Source: Beijerinckiaceae bacterium (GTDB lineage Bacteria > Pseudomonadota > Alphaproteobacteria > Rhizobiales > Beijerinckiaceae). From it: a DNA stretch of 32,142 nucleotides. The notes under the pieces were generated by a model. That model made no database searches. It was not told the origin of the DNA and worked only from the letters and a program-made list of their open reading frames with translations. The stretch lies in contig JAUXWZ010000005.1 of the NCBI GenBank assembly GCA_030684835.1, positions 1 through 32,142 of the forward strand, in the 5' to 3' direction. Both the position numbers and the translations under genes were made by a program. Below are positions 23,439-32,142 of the stretch, in pieces; the first letter of the stretch is position 1, and each line of letters starts with the position of its first letter.

Positions 23439-25370
23439 CTAGGGGGCGGCTCCAGGCTTCGAACTTGGCTCCGCTGCGAAGCTTAATCGCGCCGCCGGCC
23501 ACTGCAAAAACGCAAGCACGACAAATAAGCCGAGCCCGATCGTGTCCGCCATCCAGTTGGGGAAAACGAGCAGGCAGCCGGTCATGAGTGCGGCCACGCG
23601 CTCCACCAGAGTCAGCCGTCGGAATGCGTGCCCCTCCAACCCTGCCGACAGCGCGACAATGCCAAGCGCCGCGAACCCAAGCGCGAGCACAATCTCGTCC
23701 CATGTGCCCAGCGTAAGCAGCGCGGGGCGATAAACGAACATGAAGGGGATGATGAACGCCACGAACGCGACGCGCGTTGCATGGATCGATGTTTTCAGGA
23801 AGGGCGAGCGGGCGATGCCTGATGCAGCGACCGAGGCTAACGCGTCGGGCGGGGTCAGCACCGCGAGCGCCGAATAATACATGACGAAGAAGTGCGTCAC
23901 GACAAGCGCGACGTCCGGCGCCACACCCGCCACTTTCAGGAACCCCTGCAGCATCGGAATCGTCACGGCGACCTGCACGATGTAGCTGACCGACGGCGGC
24001 ACGCCCATGCCAAGCACAATCGTAATGAGCATCGTCACGATGAGGCCGACGAGCAGCGATTGCACGGCTCCGCTCGACACCTGCACCATCTTCAACGCAA
24101 CGCCCGTCAATTCGAACACGCCCACGATCATGCCGGCCGCAGCCGTCGCGATGCCGACCAGAAGCGCGCCCTTTGCCCCCGCTTCGAGAGCTTGGAAAAT
24201 GTCGCGCAAGCCCATGCGCGTATGCGGGCGCAGCCACGACGTTGCGATCACCGAAAGGATCGCCACCGTTGCGGAGTATTGTGCGGAATAACTTTCCGAC
24301 AGCATGTAGACGAGGACGAACACCGGCAGCAAAAGATGACCGTGCGAGAGAAGGCTCGCGCGCCAGTCTGGTAATTCCGCTTCTGGCACGGCCCCGACAT
24401 TGTGACGCAACGCCGACCAGTGCACGGTGAGGAAAATGCCGAAAAAGTAGAGGATGGCCGGGATCAGCGCATAAAGCGCGATGGTTCCGTAGGGCACGCC
24501 CATGAACTGCGCCATGATGAAGGCGACAGAGCCCATGATGGGCGGCATGAGGACGCCGCCCGTCGAGGCCGCCGCTTCGATGGCGCCCGCCATGTGCGCG
24601 GGATAACCGAGACGTTTCATCAGCGGGATCGTGAGAACGCCGACAGTCAGCACGTTGGCCGGCGCGGAGCCGGAAATGGTGCCATGAAGGGCGCTGCCGA
24701 TCACAGCCACTTTCGCGGGTCCGCCGCGCGTGCGCCCGACAAGGCCAAGCGTCAGATCCATGATGACCTTGCCTAGACCGCTGCGCTCAAGAAACGCGCC
24801 GAAGATGATAAATAGCGCGATGAACTCCGCCGACGCCGACAGCGGCACGCTGAAGATGCCGGCGAGCGTCATGTATTGCGCGTCCATCTGCGTGCCGAGG
24901 TCGTAGCCCCGGTGCGCGAGGATGCCGGGCAGATTCGGAATCATCGGATAGGCCAGAACCACGATGATGATGCCGACGAGCGCCCATCCGGTTTCGCGGC
25001 GGCAAAGATCGAGAACGGCGAAACACAAGGCAACGCCGAGCCACGTTTCCAAAGTCGTCAGCGGCGTGACAAATTCAAAACGTTCTGACTCAAGGTATTC
25101 AAGGTTGAACAGCCGGTAGCCCATGGCGGCTGCGGCGCATGCGGCAACAAACGCGTCATAAGCCAACGCCACCGCACGGCCTGCCACGCCGGCGAACGGA
25201 GCGGCGCTAGGACGCACGAGAAGTATAAGAGCGAGAATGAACGCCAGATGCACGCCCGTCTGCACCGGGATGGTGAAGACGCCGAACATGCCCGTGTAAA
25301 GATGAAACAACGCAAAACCGATGCAGAGGACCGTGATCAGTCCTCTGCGCATATTTTCAACCAACGTCAT
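23439..25370 (-). CDS. TRAP transporter fused permease (DctQ-DctM type, TAXI system)
   Basis: 643 residues from the ATG at 25370 with GGAG eight bases ahead. The N-terminal 150-170 residues hold about four membrane segments, equivalent to the small DctQ subunit; the rest is a DctM-like channel of about 12 segments with the conserved FGAFLERSGLGKVIMDL, GTISGSAPANVLTVG, GGVLMPPIMGSVAF and LGMGVPPSVSYI stretches. Such fused permeases pair with TAXI binding proteins and are driven by an ion gradient. It lies 41 bases after the binding-protein gene, forming a two-gene operon. Substrate is unknown; known TAXI systems are mostly tied to carboxylates or amino acids. Confidence 0.93.
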   Translation of the reverse strand: MTLVENMRRGLITVLCIGFALFHLYTGMFGVFTIPVQTGVHLAFILALILLVRPSAAPFAGVAGRAVALAYDAFVAACAAAAMGYRLFNLEYLESERFEFVTPLTTLETWLGVALCFAVLDLCRRETGWALVGIIIVVLAYPMIPNLPGILAHRGYDLGTQMDAQYMTLAGIFSVPLSASAEFIALFIIFGAFLERSGLGKVIMDLTLGLVGRTRGGPAKVAVIGSALHGTISGSAPANVLTVGVLTIPLMKRLGYPAHMAGAIEAAASTGGVLMPPIMGSVAFIMAQFMGVPYGTIALYALIPAILYFFGIFLTVHWSALRHNVGAVPEAELPDWRASLLSHGHLLLPVFVLVYMLSESYSAQYSATVAILSVIATSWLRPHTRMGLRDIFQALEAGAKGALLVGIATAAAGMIVGVFELTGVALKMVQVSSGAVQSLLVGLIVTMLITIVLGMGVPPSVSYIVQVAVTIPMLQGFLKVAGVAPDVALVVTHFFVMYYSALAVLTPPDALASVAASGIARSPFLKTSIHATRVAFVAFIIPFMFVYRPALLTLGTWDEIVLALGFAALGIVALSAGLEGHAFRRLTLVERVAALMTGCLLVFPNWMADTIGLGLFVVLAFLQWPAARLSFAAEPSSKPGAAP

Positions 25371-25411
25371 GCCCGCTCCGGCGTCTGGATGCTGCTCGGG
25401 TGGGCCAGCGC

Positions 25412-26356
25412 TCAGCGCCAGCCCTTTTCCTTGAAGTACCGCATGGAGCCCGGATGAACCGGCAGGCCAACTTCCGTCGCCAGATTTTTCAGATCCCAAT
25501 TGATGAGGTCAGGTTCGACGGCGGCGACCTTCTCCAGATTTTCAGCCGTTATCTTGGTCATCTCATACGCCTGTTGATCGGTGATCTTGTTCTTGTTGGC
25601 GATGATAATGTTGGGGTAGCCGAGCGTCGGAACTTTGTTTGACAGGCCTTTGTAGGAATCCGGATAGGCAGGCCATTCGGAACGGTAGAAGCTCGGGTCG
25701 CCTTTGATCATCGCGTCGATGACGCGATCAGGAAGCGGCACAAGCCTAATTTTGCGCGTTTGCGCGAGATCCATGAAGGCGGCGAAGCGATCCGACGGCG
25801 AATACACCAGCGCGTCGATATTGCCGTCCTTGAATTGGTCAATGGCTTGACCAATCTGCAAATAGTGCATGTTGACCTTGATGTTCTCCATCTTGAACAA
25901 TTGGTCGGCAACCTCGACGATGGTGAACCCCTTGGGCCCTGTATTCACCTTTTTGCCCTGCAAATCGGCGAAGGTCTTGATGGGCGAATTCTCGGGCACG
26001 ATGACGACGACCTTGAACGCCTGCAGCGCGAAGAGCTGCACGATGTTGGGCGTCGGGGCCTTGTAAGGCGGCTTACCCATAAGTCCGTCCCGCGCACTGT
26101 TGGATAGCGTGATGCCGAGGTCGGCCTTGCCGATATCAACCGCGACGATGTTTGCGGCGCCGCCGCCGGGCACGAGCGTCACCGAGCCAACGCCCGGCGC
26201 CTTCTCCAGTATTTGTGAAAGCGCGACGCTGACTGGATATTGCGAGCCGCCCTGGCGGCCGGTGGCGAATGTCACCTGCGCCTGCGCAACAGAACCTACG
26301 CCCGCCAGCGCAAGAAGCGCCACGCCGACGGCGCGAATGAAGCTGGTCTTCGACAT
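25412..26356 (-). CDS. TAXI-family TRAP transporter solute-binding protein
   Basis: 314 residues from the ATG at 26356, preferred over the ATG at 26365 because AAGGA lies eight bases before it and touches the other. A signal peptide ends at about residue 28 (AQA before QV), so it is periplasmic. Mature N-terminus FATGRQGGSQYPVSVALSQIL is the TAXI ligand-site pattern, followed by GGGAANIVAVDIGKADLGIT and, later, GKKVNTGPKGF and VYSPSDRFAAF. It delivers substrate to the fused permease that follows. It diverges from purU across a 364-base spacer. Confidence 0.93.
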   Translation of the reverse strand: MSKTSFIRAVGVALLALAGVGSVAQAQVTFATGRQGGSQYPVSVALSQILEKAPGVGSVTLVPGGGAANIVAVDIGKADLGITLSNSARDGLMGKPPYKAPTPNIVQLFALQAFKVVVIVPENSPIKTFADLQGKKVNTGPKGFTIVEVADQLFKMENIKVNMHYLQIGQAIDQFKDGNIDALVYSPSDRFAAFMDLAQTRKIRLVPLPDRVIDAMIKGDPSFYRSEWPAYPDSYKGLSNKVPTLGYPNIIIANKNKITDQQAYEMTKITAENLEKVAAVEPDLINWDLKNLATEVGLPVHPGSMRYFKEKGWR

Positions 26357-26720
26357 TGATTGCATCCTTCTTGATCCCAATCCCTCATGGAGAACGCAAA
26401 GCGACTCCGACGCCCGGATAGCCAGTGGAACGAAGAAGGCTTTTGGGGCTCGCGCCCGATGCGTTAGCCCAGCCGATTCAAGCGAATCGTTGCGCGTCTC
26501 CTCCGCCCGGGCTTGCCGCCGGGTCTGGTGAAGATAGTCGCACGCCGCCCAGCTGCGCACAATGGCGGCGCGGCAGGGTGTGCGACGCGACGCCCTCAGC
26601 GCCAGGCTACGCTTGCGCAAGGCGTTCCGCCTGCTTTGGCTTGAGCCTTTTGCGCCCTCGCGCTAAGAGGACGCGCCTGCGCCGCTGGCGGCGCAGAGAC
26701 GACCGTCGCAAGGGATTCCG
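26357..26720. other. 364-base non-coding spacer with two hairpins
   Basis: No convincing gene is seen between the divergent TAXI binding-protein gene and purU; frames here lack family features. Two perfect hairpins occur: CGATTC/GAATCG with an AAGC loop (26474-26489), and an 8-bp stem CTGCGCCG/CGGCGCAG with a CTGG loop (26677-26696). The second ends 14 bases before the purU ribosome site AAGGGA at 26710. The spacer must hold both promoters. No tRNA or known riboswitch pattern was recognised. Confidence 0.4.
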
Positions 26721-27575
26721 ATGCCGCAAGCCTCCTATGTGCTCACACTCTCCTGCGCCGACAGGCCGGGGATCGTGGCGGCCGTATCGACTTATCTCTT
26801 CGAACAGGGCTGCAATATTCTCGACGCGCAGCAATACAACGACGTCGCGACGGGCCTGTTCTTCATGCGCGTGACATTTGAAACCGACGCGGCCGCAGCC
26901 CCGTTACGCGGCGGCTTCGAGCCGATCGCGGGGCGCTTCGCGCTGACGTGGATCATGCGCGATACAGCCGACCGCAAACGGGCCATGATCCTCGTTTCAA
27001 AGTTCGATCATTGCCTCGTCGACTTGCTCTACCGCTGGCGCAATGGCGAACTGCCGATGGACATTTCCGCGGTTGCGTCGAACCATCCCCGCGAAACGTG
27101 GGACCATATCGATCTGGACGGCGTGCCCTTTCATCACCTGCCCGTCACGCGGCAGACGAAAATGGAGCAGGAGGCCCAGCTCTGGGAGCTGATCAAGAGC
27201 ACAAAGACGGACGTGGTTGTGCTCGCCCGCTACATGCAGATTCTGTCCGACGGGCTGACCGCCAAACTCGTCGGCCGCTGCATCAATATCCATCATTCCT
27301 TCCTCCCCGGCTTCAAGGGCGCAAACCCCTACACGCAGGCCCATACGCGCGGCGTGAAGCTGATCGGCGCAACAGCGCACTACGTCACCGCCGATCTCGA
27401 TGAAGGCCCGATCATCGAGCAGGACGTCGAGCGCATCACCCACCGCGACACGCCCGAGGATCTCGTGCGCAAGGGACGCGACATTGAGCGCCGCGTGCTT
27501 TCGCGCGCGCTGCGCTGGCACGTGGAAGACCGCGTGGTGCTCAACGGCCGCAAGACCGTCGTCTTCGGCGAATAG
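26721..27575 (+). CDS. purU: formyltetrahydrofolate deformylase
   Basis: 284 residues, the normal PurU length. It hydrolyses 10-formyl-THF to THF and formate, balancing one-carbon pools and feeding formate to purine synthesis. An ACT domain occupies 1-85 ([14 protein letters not shown]); the formyltransferase-fold catalytic domain follows with Asn189, His191 ([13 protein letters not shown]) and Asp227 (DLDEGPII) as the N-H-D triad. AAGGGA lies five bases before the ATG. The quinone-oxidoreductase-like gene follows after 57 bases on the same strand, so cotranscription is possible. Confidence 0.96.
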   Translation: MPQASYVLTLSCADRPGIVAAVSTYLFEQGCNILDAQQYNDVATGLFFMRVTFETDAAAAPLRGGFEPIAGRFALTWIMRDTADRKRAMILVSKFDHCLVDLLYRWRNGELPMDISAVASNHPRETWDHIDLDGVPFHHLPVTRQTKMEQEAQLWELIKSTKTDVVVLARYMQILSDGLTAKLVGRCINIHHSFLPGFKGANPYTQAHTRGVKLIGATAHYVTADLDEGPIIEQDVERITHRDTPEDLVRKGRDIERRVLSRALRWHVEDRVVLNGRKTVVFGE

Positions 27576-27632
27576 GGCTGGCGCAGCGAGCCTGCCTGCG
27601 GCTAGTCTTGCGGCATAACGCGGGGGAAACGC

Positions 27633-28604
27633 ATGAAGGCCTTCGTCAACGCCAAGGGCGCCAGCGGCGCCATCCTCGAAATGTGCGACGCGCCGGCGCC
27701 AACGCCCGGCCCCAACGATTTGCTCGTCGCTGTGCGCGCTATCGGGCTCAACCGCGCGGACCTCGCGCGACCGATCGGCAACCCCGACAACAAGGCGGCC
27801 AACATCGCCGGCATGGAAATGGCGGGCGAAGTCATCGCAATTGGCAGCGCGGTGCAGGGCTGGAAAATGGGCGACCGCGTCATGTCGATGACGACGAAGT
27901 CCTACGCCGAACAGGCGCTGTGCGATGCGCGCGTCGCGATGAGGGTTCCCGTCTCCATGAGCTTCGAGGAGGCCGCCGCAACGCCGGTCTTCTACTCCAC
28001 CGGGCATGATGCGCTGGTGACGAACGGCGAATTGAAAGCGGGCGATAGCGTGCTGATCGCAGGAGTCGCCGCCGGCGTTGGAATCGCGATGATTCACATC
28101 GCGAAAGCGATGGGCGCGCGGCTCATCGCAGGCACATCGCGCAGCGGCGAGAAACTTGCGCGGTTGAAAGGCCACGGCCTCGATCTGGCGATTGAGACCG
28201 GCAAGGACGATCTTGTCGCGGCCTGCATGGCGGCGAGCGACAAGAAGGGCATTGACGTCATCATGGACAATGTCGGCGCCGGGCTGTTCGCCGCGCTCAC
28301 CGATGCTGCAGCTGTGAAGGCGCGCTATGTCACCATCGGGCGACTTGGCGGCAAGGTCGATGAGATCGACCTCGACAAGATTGCCCTCAAACGCATGAAG
28401 GTAATCGGCGTCACGTTTCGCACGCGCAGCCTGGACGAGAAGATTGAAATTACGCGCAGGCTCGTTGCGGATCTGATGCCGCATCTGGAAAGCGGAGGCA
28501 TCAAGCCGGTCATCGACAAAGTGTTCGCTTTCGATGAAGCCCCTGCGGCGCAGGACTATATGCGCTCCACCAAGCATCTTGGAAAGATCGTGCTGAAGCT
28601 CTGA
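27633..28604 (+). CDS. zinc-free MDR-family quinone oxidoreductase-like dehydrogenase
   Basis: 323 residues of the medium-chain dehydrogenase superfamily. The N-terminal GroES-like half contains LNRADLARP and GMEMAGEVIAIGS; the Rossmann half has AGVAAGVGIAMIHIAK (NADPH loop) and IDVIMDNVGAG. The Cys/His ligands of zinc alcohol dehydrogenases are missing, as in quinone oxidoreductases and PIG3-like proteins, which reduce quinones or enones with NADPH. A GGGGGA ribosome site is six bases before the ATG. It lies downstream of purU and converges with the small secreted-protein gene at 28740. Confidence 0.88.
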   Translation: MKAFVNAKGASGAILEMCDAPAPTPGPNDLLVAVRAIGLNRADLARPIGNPDNKAANIAGMEMAGEVIAIGSAVQGWKMGDRVMSMTTKSYAEQALCDARVAMRVPVSMSFEEAAATPVFYSTGHDALVTNGELKAGDSVLIAGVAAGVGIAMIHIAKAMGARLIAGTSRSGEKLARLKGHGLDLAIETGKDDLVAACMAASDKKGIDVIMDNVGAGLFAALTDAAAVKARYVTIGRLGGKVDEIDLDKIALKRMKVIGVTFRTRSLDEKIEITRRLVADLMPHLESGGIKPVIDKVFAFDEAPAAQDYMRSTKHLGKIVLKL

Positions 28605-28707
28605 GAAGCTTCAGGCGATCATCAATCGCAGGATGGGGACACGTTGAGCGCGGTGAAAAGCGGCATTGAGCCCCATCGTAGCGCCGGACAATAGCGCAAG
28701 CGCCAGC

Positions 28708-28749
28708 CCTGTCACTGCGGCCCTGTCACCGCAGGCCTGTCACCTGCAA
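28708..28749. repeat. 14-bp tandem repeat, three copies, spanning a stop codon
   Basis: CCTGTCAC occurs at 28708, 28722 and 28736, exactly 14 bases apart, each followed by a related GC-rich hexamer (TGCGGC, CGCAGG, CTGCAA). The third copy contains the stop codon (28740-28742, minus strand) of the small Cys-containing secreted protein gene. GCAGG/CCTGC inside copies two and three could also form a small hairpin. Confidence 0.75.
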
Positions 28750-29060
28750 TGACGCGCGATGATCTCCAGAAAGTCAGCGATGGAGCCGTCCATCTGGCCG
28801 ACGTTTTCCTGCCGCTCGCGACCGGTCGAGCATTTCCGAAACACGCCGCTGGCCTTGCGCATCACTTCAACGTGCCTGCGGAAGGATGGACAGCGCTGCG
28901 CGATCACGCTTGATTTATTTCGCTCCAGATCACGCAGAGTGGCGCTGAAACTCGCCTCGGTTGTTGCGAGGTCACGCCGGCACTGGGGCGTGTCGACGTA
29001 GCCTGCTGACGGCGTCGATATGGTCGCGAGAAGTGCGGTAACGGTGAAAATCGTGCGCAT
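28740..29060 (-). CDS. small secreted protein with four cysteines, unknown function
   Basis: 106 residues from the ATG at 29060, with GGAG seven to eight bases ahead; the start 24 bases upstream would spoil the signal sequence. A signal peptide ends near residue 19-20 (TPSAG before YVD). The mature part is helical and charged, with Cys27, Cys57, Cys77 and Cys105, an even number that could form two disulfides in the periplasm. The segment RRHVEVMRKASGVFRKC and QENVGQMDGSIADF are probably the conserved core. No enzyme motif is seen. It is 69 bases after the other small secreted gene on the same strand. I do not recognise a named family. Confidence 0.72.
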   Translation of the reverse strand: MRTIFTVTALLATISTPSAGYVDTPQCRRDLATTEASFSATLRDLERNKSSVIAQRCPSFRRHVEVMRKASGVFRKCSTGRERQENVGQMDGSIADFLEIIARHCR

Positions 29061-29110
29061 GAAGGGCTCCCTTGCGTACGCCACACTTGCCGCAAGCGTG
29101 CGGGCGGTCA

Positions 29111-29124
29111 GTGCGCAAACGCAC
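29111..29124. other. perfect hairpin between two small secreted genes
   Basis: GTGCG-CAAA-CGCAC (29111-29124) is a 5-bp perfect stem with a 4-base loop, six bases after the end of the 102-residue gene in minus-strand direction. It could mark the 3' end of the pheST transcript, but no T-run follows on either strand. Confidence 0.25.
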
Positions 29125-29129
29125 AGCGG

Positions 29130-29438
29130 TCAACGACGACGAGTCGAGGGGATTTCCATGCGCATGCGGCCATTAGGAAGTCGGCGGAGTGTTACGCCGC
29201 CGCGCATGCTCTGCTGGGAGCGAACCGCGCGGCGCGAGGAAGTGCGGGGTTGGGCGCCTTGCGCACGCGGGCGGGGCGCAGCGCCCGAGCCTGCGCGACT
29301 AGCCGGCCCCGACACGGCGATGCAATTATTGTAGGCGTGCGCGTCCTTCAACTTTTCGCAATCGCCACGCTGCGCCTGCACAGGCGAAATCGCGGACAAC
29401 ACAGCCAACACCAGCGCAAACAGGCTTGCGCGGATCAT
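29130..29438 (-). CDS. small secreted Arg-rich protein coupled to pheT, unknown function
   Basis: 102 residues. A clear signal peptide (1-22, SPVQA before QRGDC) is followed by a short segment Cys27-X11-Cys39 ([14 protein letters not shown]), which may close a disulfide, and then a disordered region rich in Arg, Ser, Ala and Pro ending in STRRR. Its ATG overlaps the pheT stop by four bases (ATGA at 29438-29435), so it should be translated with the synthetase subunit. Nothing in it suggests a role in aminoacylation. No named family is recognised; signal peptide and coupling make it a likely real gene. Confidence 0.7.
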   Translation of the reverse strand: MIRASLFALVLAVLSAISPVQAQRGDCEKLKDAHAYNNCIAVSGPASRAGSGAAPRPRAQGAQPRTSSRRAVRSQQSMRGGVTLRRLPNGRMRMEIPSTRRR

Positions 29439-31867
29439 CCGCGCAAGGTTCCGCCGGTCTTCTTTGTCACGTCCGCGACGATGCGCCCGGCGACAGCCTC
29501 TATCTCTGCTTCCGTCAGCGTCTTCTCACGCGGCTGGAGTCGCACCGCTATGGCGACCGACTTCTGACCCTCCGCCACGCCTGCGCCCTCGTAAACGTCG
29601 AACACGTCAACGCCTGCGATGAGCGCCTTGTCGGCGCCTTGCGCCGCGCGCACGATGTCAGCGGCCTTCACGGCGCGGTCCACCACGAAAGCGAAGTCGC
29701 GTTCCAGCGGCATGAACTCGCTGAGTTCAAGTTTTGCCTTCGCGCGTGTGGCTTTCGCCTTCTGCGCGGGAATTTCATCCAGATGAATTTCGAATGCGCA
29801 AAGCGGGCCTGACACATCGAGCGCCTCAAGAACGCGCGGATGCAATTCGCCAAACCAGCCAAGCACATTCTTGGGGCCAAACTGCATGGTGGCCGAGCGG
29901 CCAGGATGCAAAAACTCCGGCCCGCCGGGCACAATTTGCATGCCGCCGAGCGGCACGCCCAGCGCCGCGAGCATCGCCATGGCGTCGGCCTTGGCGTCGA
30001 ACACGTCAACGCTTGCAGCCTTGCCTGACCAGTGACGACCGGCGCCCTGAACCTTCGCGGTTCCCCGGCGCACGGCGGCGACGGCGATGCGTTGATCCTT
30101 TTCGCCCGCGCCCTTGAACACCTGCCCCACTTCGAACAGCGCCACATCGCCGAAGCCGCGATCCGCGTTGCGTTGAGCGGCTGCGAGAAGGCCCGGCACA
30201 AGGCTGGGGCGCATGTCGGAGAGTTCGGCGGCAATCGGATTGGCGAGCGCAAGTTCGGGCTTGCCGCCGCCAAACAACTTGGCGCGGTCCGCCGAGATGA
30301 AGGACCATGTCACCGCTTCAACGAGGCCCTGCGTGGCGAGCGCGCGGCGCGCCAGGCGCGTGCGCTTCTGCAATGTCGTCAGGATTGGCGTCGCAACAGT
30401 CGATTCCGCGCGCATGAACGGCGTGGAGGTCACATTATCAACGCCTGCGATGCGCACGATTTCTTCAACGATGTCAGCCTTCCCCTCAACGTCGGCGCGC
30501 CATGATGGCGCCTTTACGAACACGCGGTCGGCATTGGTCGCCCGACGCGCGACGGTGAAGCCGAGCTTTTCAAGCGTGGCGATCATGTCGGACGTGGGGA
30601 GTTCGAGGCCGGTAAGGCGCTTCACTTCCGAGAAGGGAAAATCAATCGTCACATCGGGCGTTGGCGGCTCTCCTGCAACGATAAGTTGCGACGGCTCTCC
30701 GCCGCACAACTCCATCACAAGATGCGTGGCGAGTTCCGCGCCAGGTATGCAGAAGGCCGGATCGACGCCGCGCTCAAAGCGATAGCGCGCGTCAGTCACG
30801 ATGCCGAGATTGCGGCCCGTGCGCGCGATGTTCATCGGGTCCCACAACGCGGATTCGATCAGCACGTCGGTGGTGTTTTCGTCGCAGCCGGAGTGCTCGC
30901 CGCCCATGACGCCTGCGATGGATTCAACACCGTTGGCGTCCGCGATGACGACGTTGTCAGCCTTGAGTTCATACGTCTTGCCGTCGAGCGCGAGAACCGT
31001 TTCGCCAGCCTTCGCGCGGCGCACGACGAGATCGCCAGCTACCTTCTTCGCGTCGAACACATGCAGCGGGCGGCCGCGATCGAAGGTGAGATAGTTTGTA
31101 ATATCAACGAGGGCGTTGATGGGACGCAGGCCGATGGCCTTGAGGCGCTTCTGCATCCACTCTGGCGACGGGCCGTTCCTGACGCCGCGCACGAGGCGCA
31201 GCGCGAATGCGGGCGCGAGGTGTTTGTCTTCGGCTGCAAAATCGAGCGTCACGTTGACCGGGCAGGGATAGACGCCTGCCACCGGCTTAATTGCGTGTTC
31301 CTTCAACTTGCCGAGGCCCGCCGCGGCGAGATCGCGCGCAATTCCATGCACGCCAGCCGCGTCGGCGCGGTTGGGCGTAAGATTGATGTCGATGACGGTG
31401 TCGCCGAGTTTTGCGTAATCGACGAAGCGCACGCCGATGGGCGCATCGTCGGGCAATTCGATGATGCCGTCGTGATCTTCCGACAATTCGAGTTCAGCGG
31501 CCGAGCACAACATGCCCAGCGATTCAACGCCGCGGATCACTCCCTTGCCGAGCGTGATGTTCTTACTGGGAATGTAAGTTCCCGGCGCGGCGAAGACGCT
31601 TTTCAGGCCTGTACGCGCATTCGGAGCGCCGCACACAACCTGCACAGGCGCGCCAGCGCCAATGTCCACCATGCACACGCGCAGGCGGTCGGCGTTGGGA
31701 TGTTGCGTCGCCTCGATCACGTGGGCCACGACGAAATCCTTGAGCTTCTTCGTCGGATCCTCGACCCCTTCAACCTCAAGGCCGATGCGCGTCAATGTCT
31801 CGGCGATCTCCTCGAGCGAGGCGTGAGTGTCGAGATGGCTCTTGAGCCAGGAGAGGGTGAGTTTCAT
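29435..31867 (-). CDS. pheT: phenylalanine-tRNA ligase beta subunit
   Basis: 810 residues, the usual length for the beta chain of the alpha2-beta2 enzyme. Domains in order: EMAP/tRNA-binding OB fold (about 40-150, [20 protein letters not shown]), B3/B4 editing domain (about 210-390, with the [11 protein letters not shown] and [10 protein letters not shown] segments), B5 domain (about 405-475), the catalytic-like core, and a C-terminal ferredoxin-fold anticodon-binding domain (about 715-810). It charges tRNA-Phe in the cytosol and clears Tyr-tRNA-Phe. It starts 13 bases after the pheS stop, and its stop overlaps a small secreted-protein gene. Confidence 0.97.
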   Translation of the reverse strand: MKLTLSWLKSHLDTHASLEEIAETLTRIGLEVEGVEDPTKKLKDFVVAHVIEATQHPNADRLRVCMVDIGAGAPVQVVCGAPNARTGLKSVFAAPGTYIPSKNITLGKGVIRGVESLGMLCSAAELELSEDHDGIIELPDDAPIGVRFVDYAKLGDTVIDINLTPNRADAAGVHGIARDLAAAGLGKLKEHAIKPVAGVYPCPVNVTLDFAAEDKHLAPAFALRLVRGVRNGPSPEWMQKRLKAIGLRPINALVDITNYLTFDRGRPLHVFDAKKVAGDLVVRRAKAGETVLALDGKTYELKADNVVIADANGVESIAGVMGGEHSGCDENTTDVLIESALWDPMNIARTGRNLGIVTDARYRFERGVDPAFCIPGAELATHLVMELCGGEPSQLIVAGEPPTPDVTIDFPFSEVKRLTGLELPTSDMIATLEKLGFTVARRATNADRVFVKAPSWRADVEGKADIVEEIVRIAGVDNVTSTPFMRAESTVATPILTTLQKRTRLARRALATQGLVEAVTWSFISADRAKLFGGGKPELALANPIAAELSDMRPSLVPGLLAAAQRNADRGFGDVALFEVGQVFKGAGEKDQRIAVAAVRRGTAKVQGAGRHWSGKAASVDVFDAKADAMAMLAALGVPLGGMQIVPGGPEFLHPGRSATMQFGPKNVLGWFGELHPRVLEALDVSGPLCAFEIHLDEIPAQKAKATRAKAKLELSEFMPLERDFAFVVDRAVKAADIVRAAQGADKALIAGVDVFDVYEGAGVAEGQKSVAIAVRLQPREKTLTEAEIEAVAGRIVADVTKKTGGTLRG

Positions 31868-31880
31868 GGTGCGCCCTCGC

Positions 31881-32142
31881 TTACGTGCTTAGCCCGCCCG
31901 CCAGCGTCGGCAGGTCGAGAGGACGGAAGCCATAATGTTGCAACCAGCGCACGTCTGCTTCGAAAAATGCGCGCAGGTCTGGCATGCCGTATTTCAGCAT
32001 CGCGATGCGGTCGATGCCCATGCCCCAGGCGAAACCCTGATATTCGTCCGGGTCGACGCCGCAATTGCGCAGCACGTTGGCGTGCACCATGCCGCAGCCC
32101 AGAATCTCCAGCCAGTCTTCGCCTTCGCCAAAGCGAATTTCG
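31881..32142 (-). CDS. pheS: phenylalanine-tRNA ligase alpha subunit, C-terminal part
   Basis: The last 86 codons of pheS; the gene continues beyond the right edge and the frame is open to base 32142. Visible are the motif 2 to motif 3 region [17 protein letters not shown] and the class II motif 3 [17 protein letters not shown], whose Arg contacts ATP. The order pheS-pheT with a 13-base gap is the usual bacterial operon. The Met at 32090 is internal to the protein and is not its start. Confidence 0.96.
   Translation of the reverse strand, partial: EIRFGEGEDWLEILGCGMVHANVLRNCGVDPDEYQGFAWGMGIDRIAMLKYGMPDLRAFFEADVRWLQHYGFRPLDLPTLAGGLST

Noticed and set aside
26997-28577. Minus-strand open frame (526 codons) opposite purU and the dehydrogenase gene
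   Set aside because: It spans two convincing plus-strand genes and their spacer, with no recognisable domain.
1-32142. CRISPR arrays, insertion sequences, phage genes, toxin-antitoxin pairs, tRNA or rRNA genes
   Set aside because: No direct-repeat array, transposase, integrase or recognisable RNA gene pattern was seen on either strand by reading; an RNA covariance search was not possible.

Overview
The window looks like the chromosome of a GC-rich alphaproteobacterium, most likely in Hyphomicrobiales (Rhizobiales). The best marker is the gene order chvI-chvG-hprK-EIIA(Man)-HPr, read on the minus strand, with an HPr kinase reduced to its C-terminal domain. No rRNA, tRNA, CRISPR array, insertion sequence or phage gene was found. 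Gene density is high, and almost every base belongs to a gene or a short spacer. The species cannot be named from this sequence alone.

Left part (1-7.6 kb), a catabolic neighbourhood. A class III CoA-transferase, cut by the window edge, faces a four-gene minus-strand cluster: alpha/beta hydrolase, luciferase-like flavin monooxygenase, second alpha/beta hydrolase (4-base start/stop overlap) and a phthalate-dioxygenase-reductase type electron-transfer protein. Upstream on the same strand lies a ribB whose GTP cyclohydrolase II half has lost its zinc ligands. Divergent from it is a solute-binding protein of the tripartite tricarboxylate transporter family with no membrane partner nearby, followed by a good intrinsic terminator. 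Together these suggest uptake and oxidative breakdown of an organic acid or aromatic-like compound; the substrate is unknown.

Middle (7.7-19.3 kb), central metabolism and envelope. On the plus strand are transaldolase, a one-pass Ala/Pro-rich protein of unknown function, a Kef-type antiporter with a nucleotide-binding domain, and an MsbA-like ABC exporter. The exporter overlaps tail-to-tail with an O-antigen-ligase-like membrane protein. The minus-strand series uup, a frameshifted SH3b-domain gene, a Rieske ferredoxin, arfB and the ligase-like gene follows; pgi diverges from uup.

Right part (19.3-32.1 kb), regulation, transport, one-carbon metabolism and translation. The ChvG/ChvI two-component system is tightly coupled to HprK, EIIA(Man) and HPr, a regulatory phosphotransferase branch with no sugar permease. 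Next to it is a TAXI-type TRAP transporter (binding protein and fused permease). Then come purU and a zinc-free quinone-oxidoreductase-like dehydrogenase on the plus strand, two small secreted proteins, pheT, and the 3' end of pheS at the right edge.

I found no clearly undescribed multi-gene system. The observations most worth a check are the SH3b gene broken at an A6 run and restored exactly by one extra A, the reductase/monooxygenase/ribB cluster without a terminal oxygenase, a secreted small protein coupled to pheT, and a 14-bp tandem repeat built on a stop codon.
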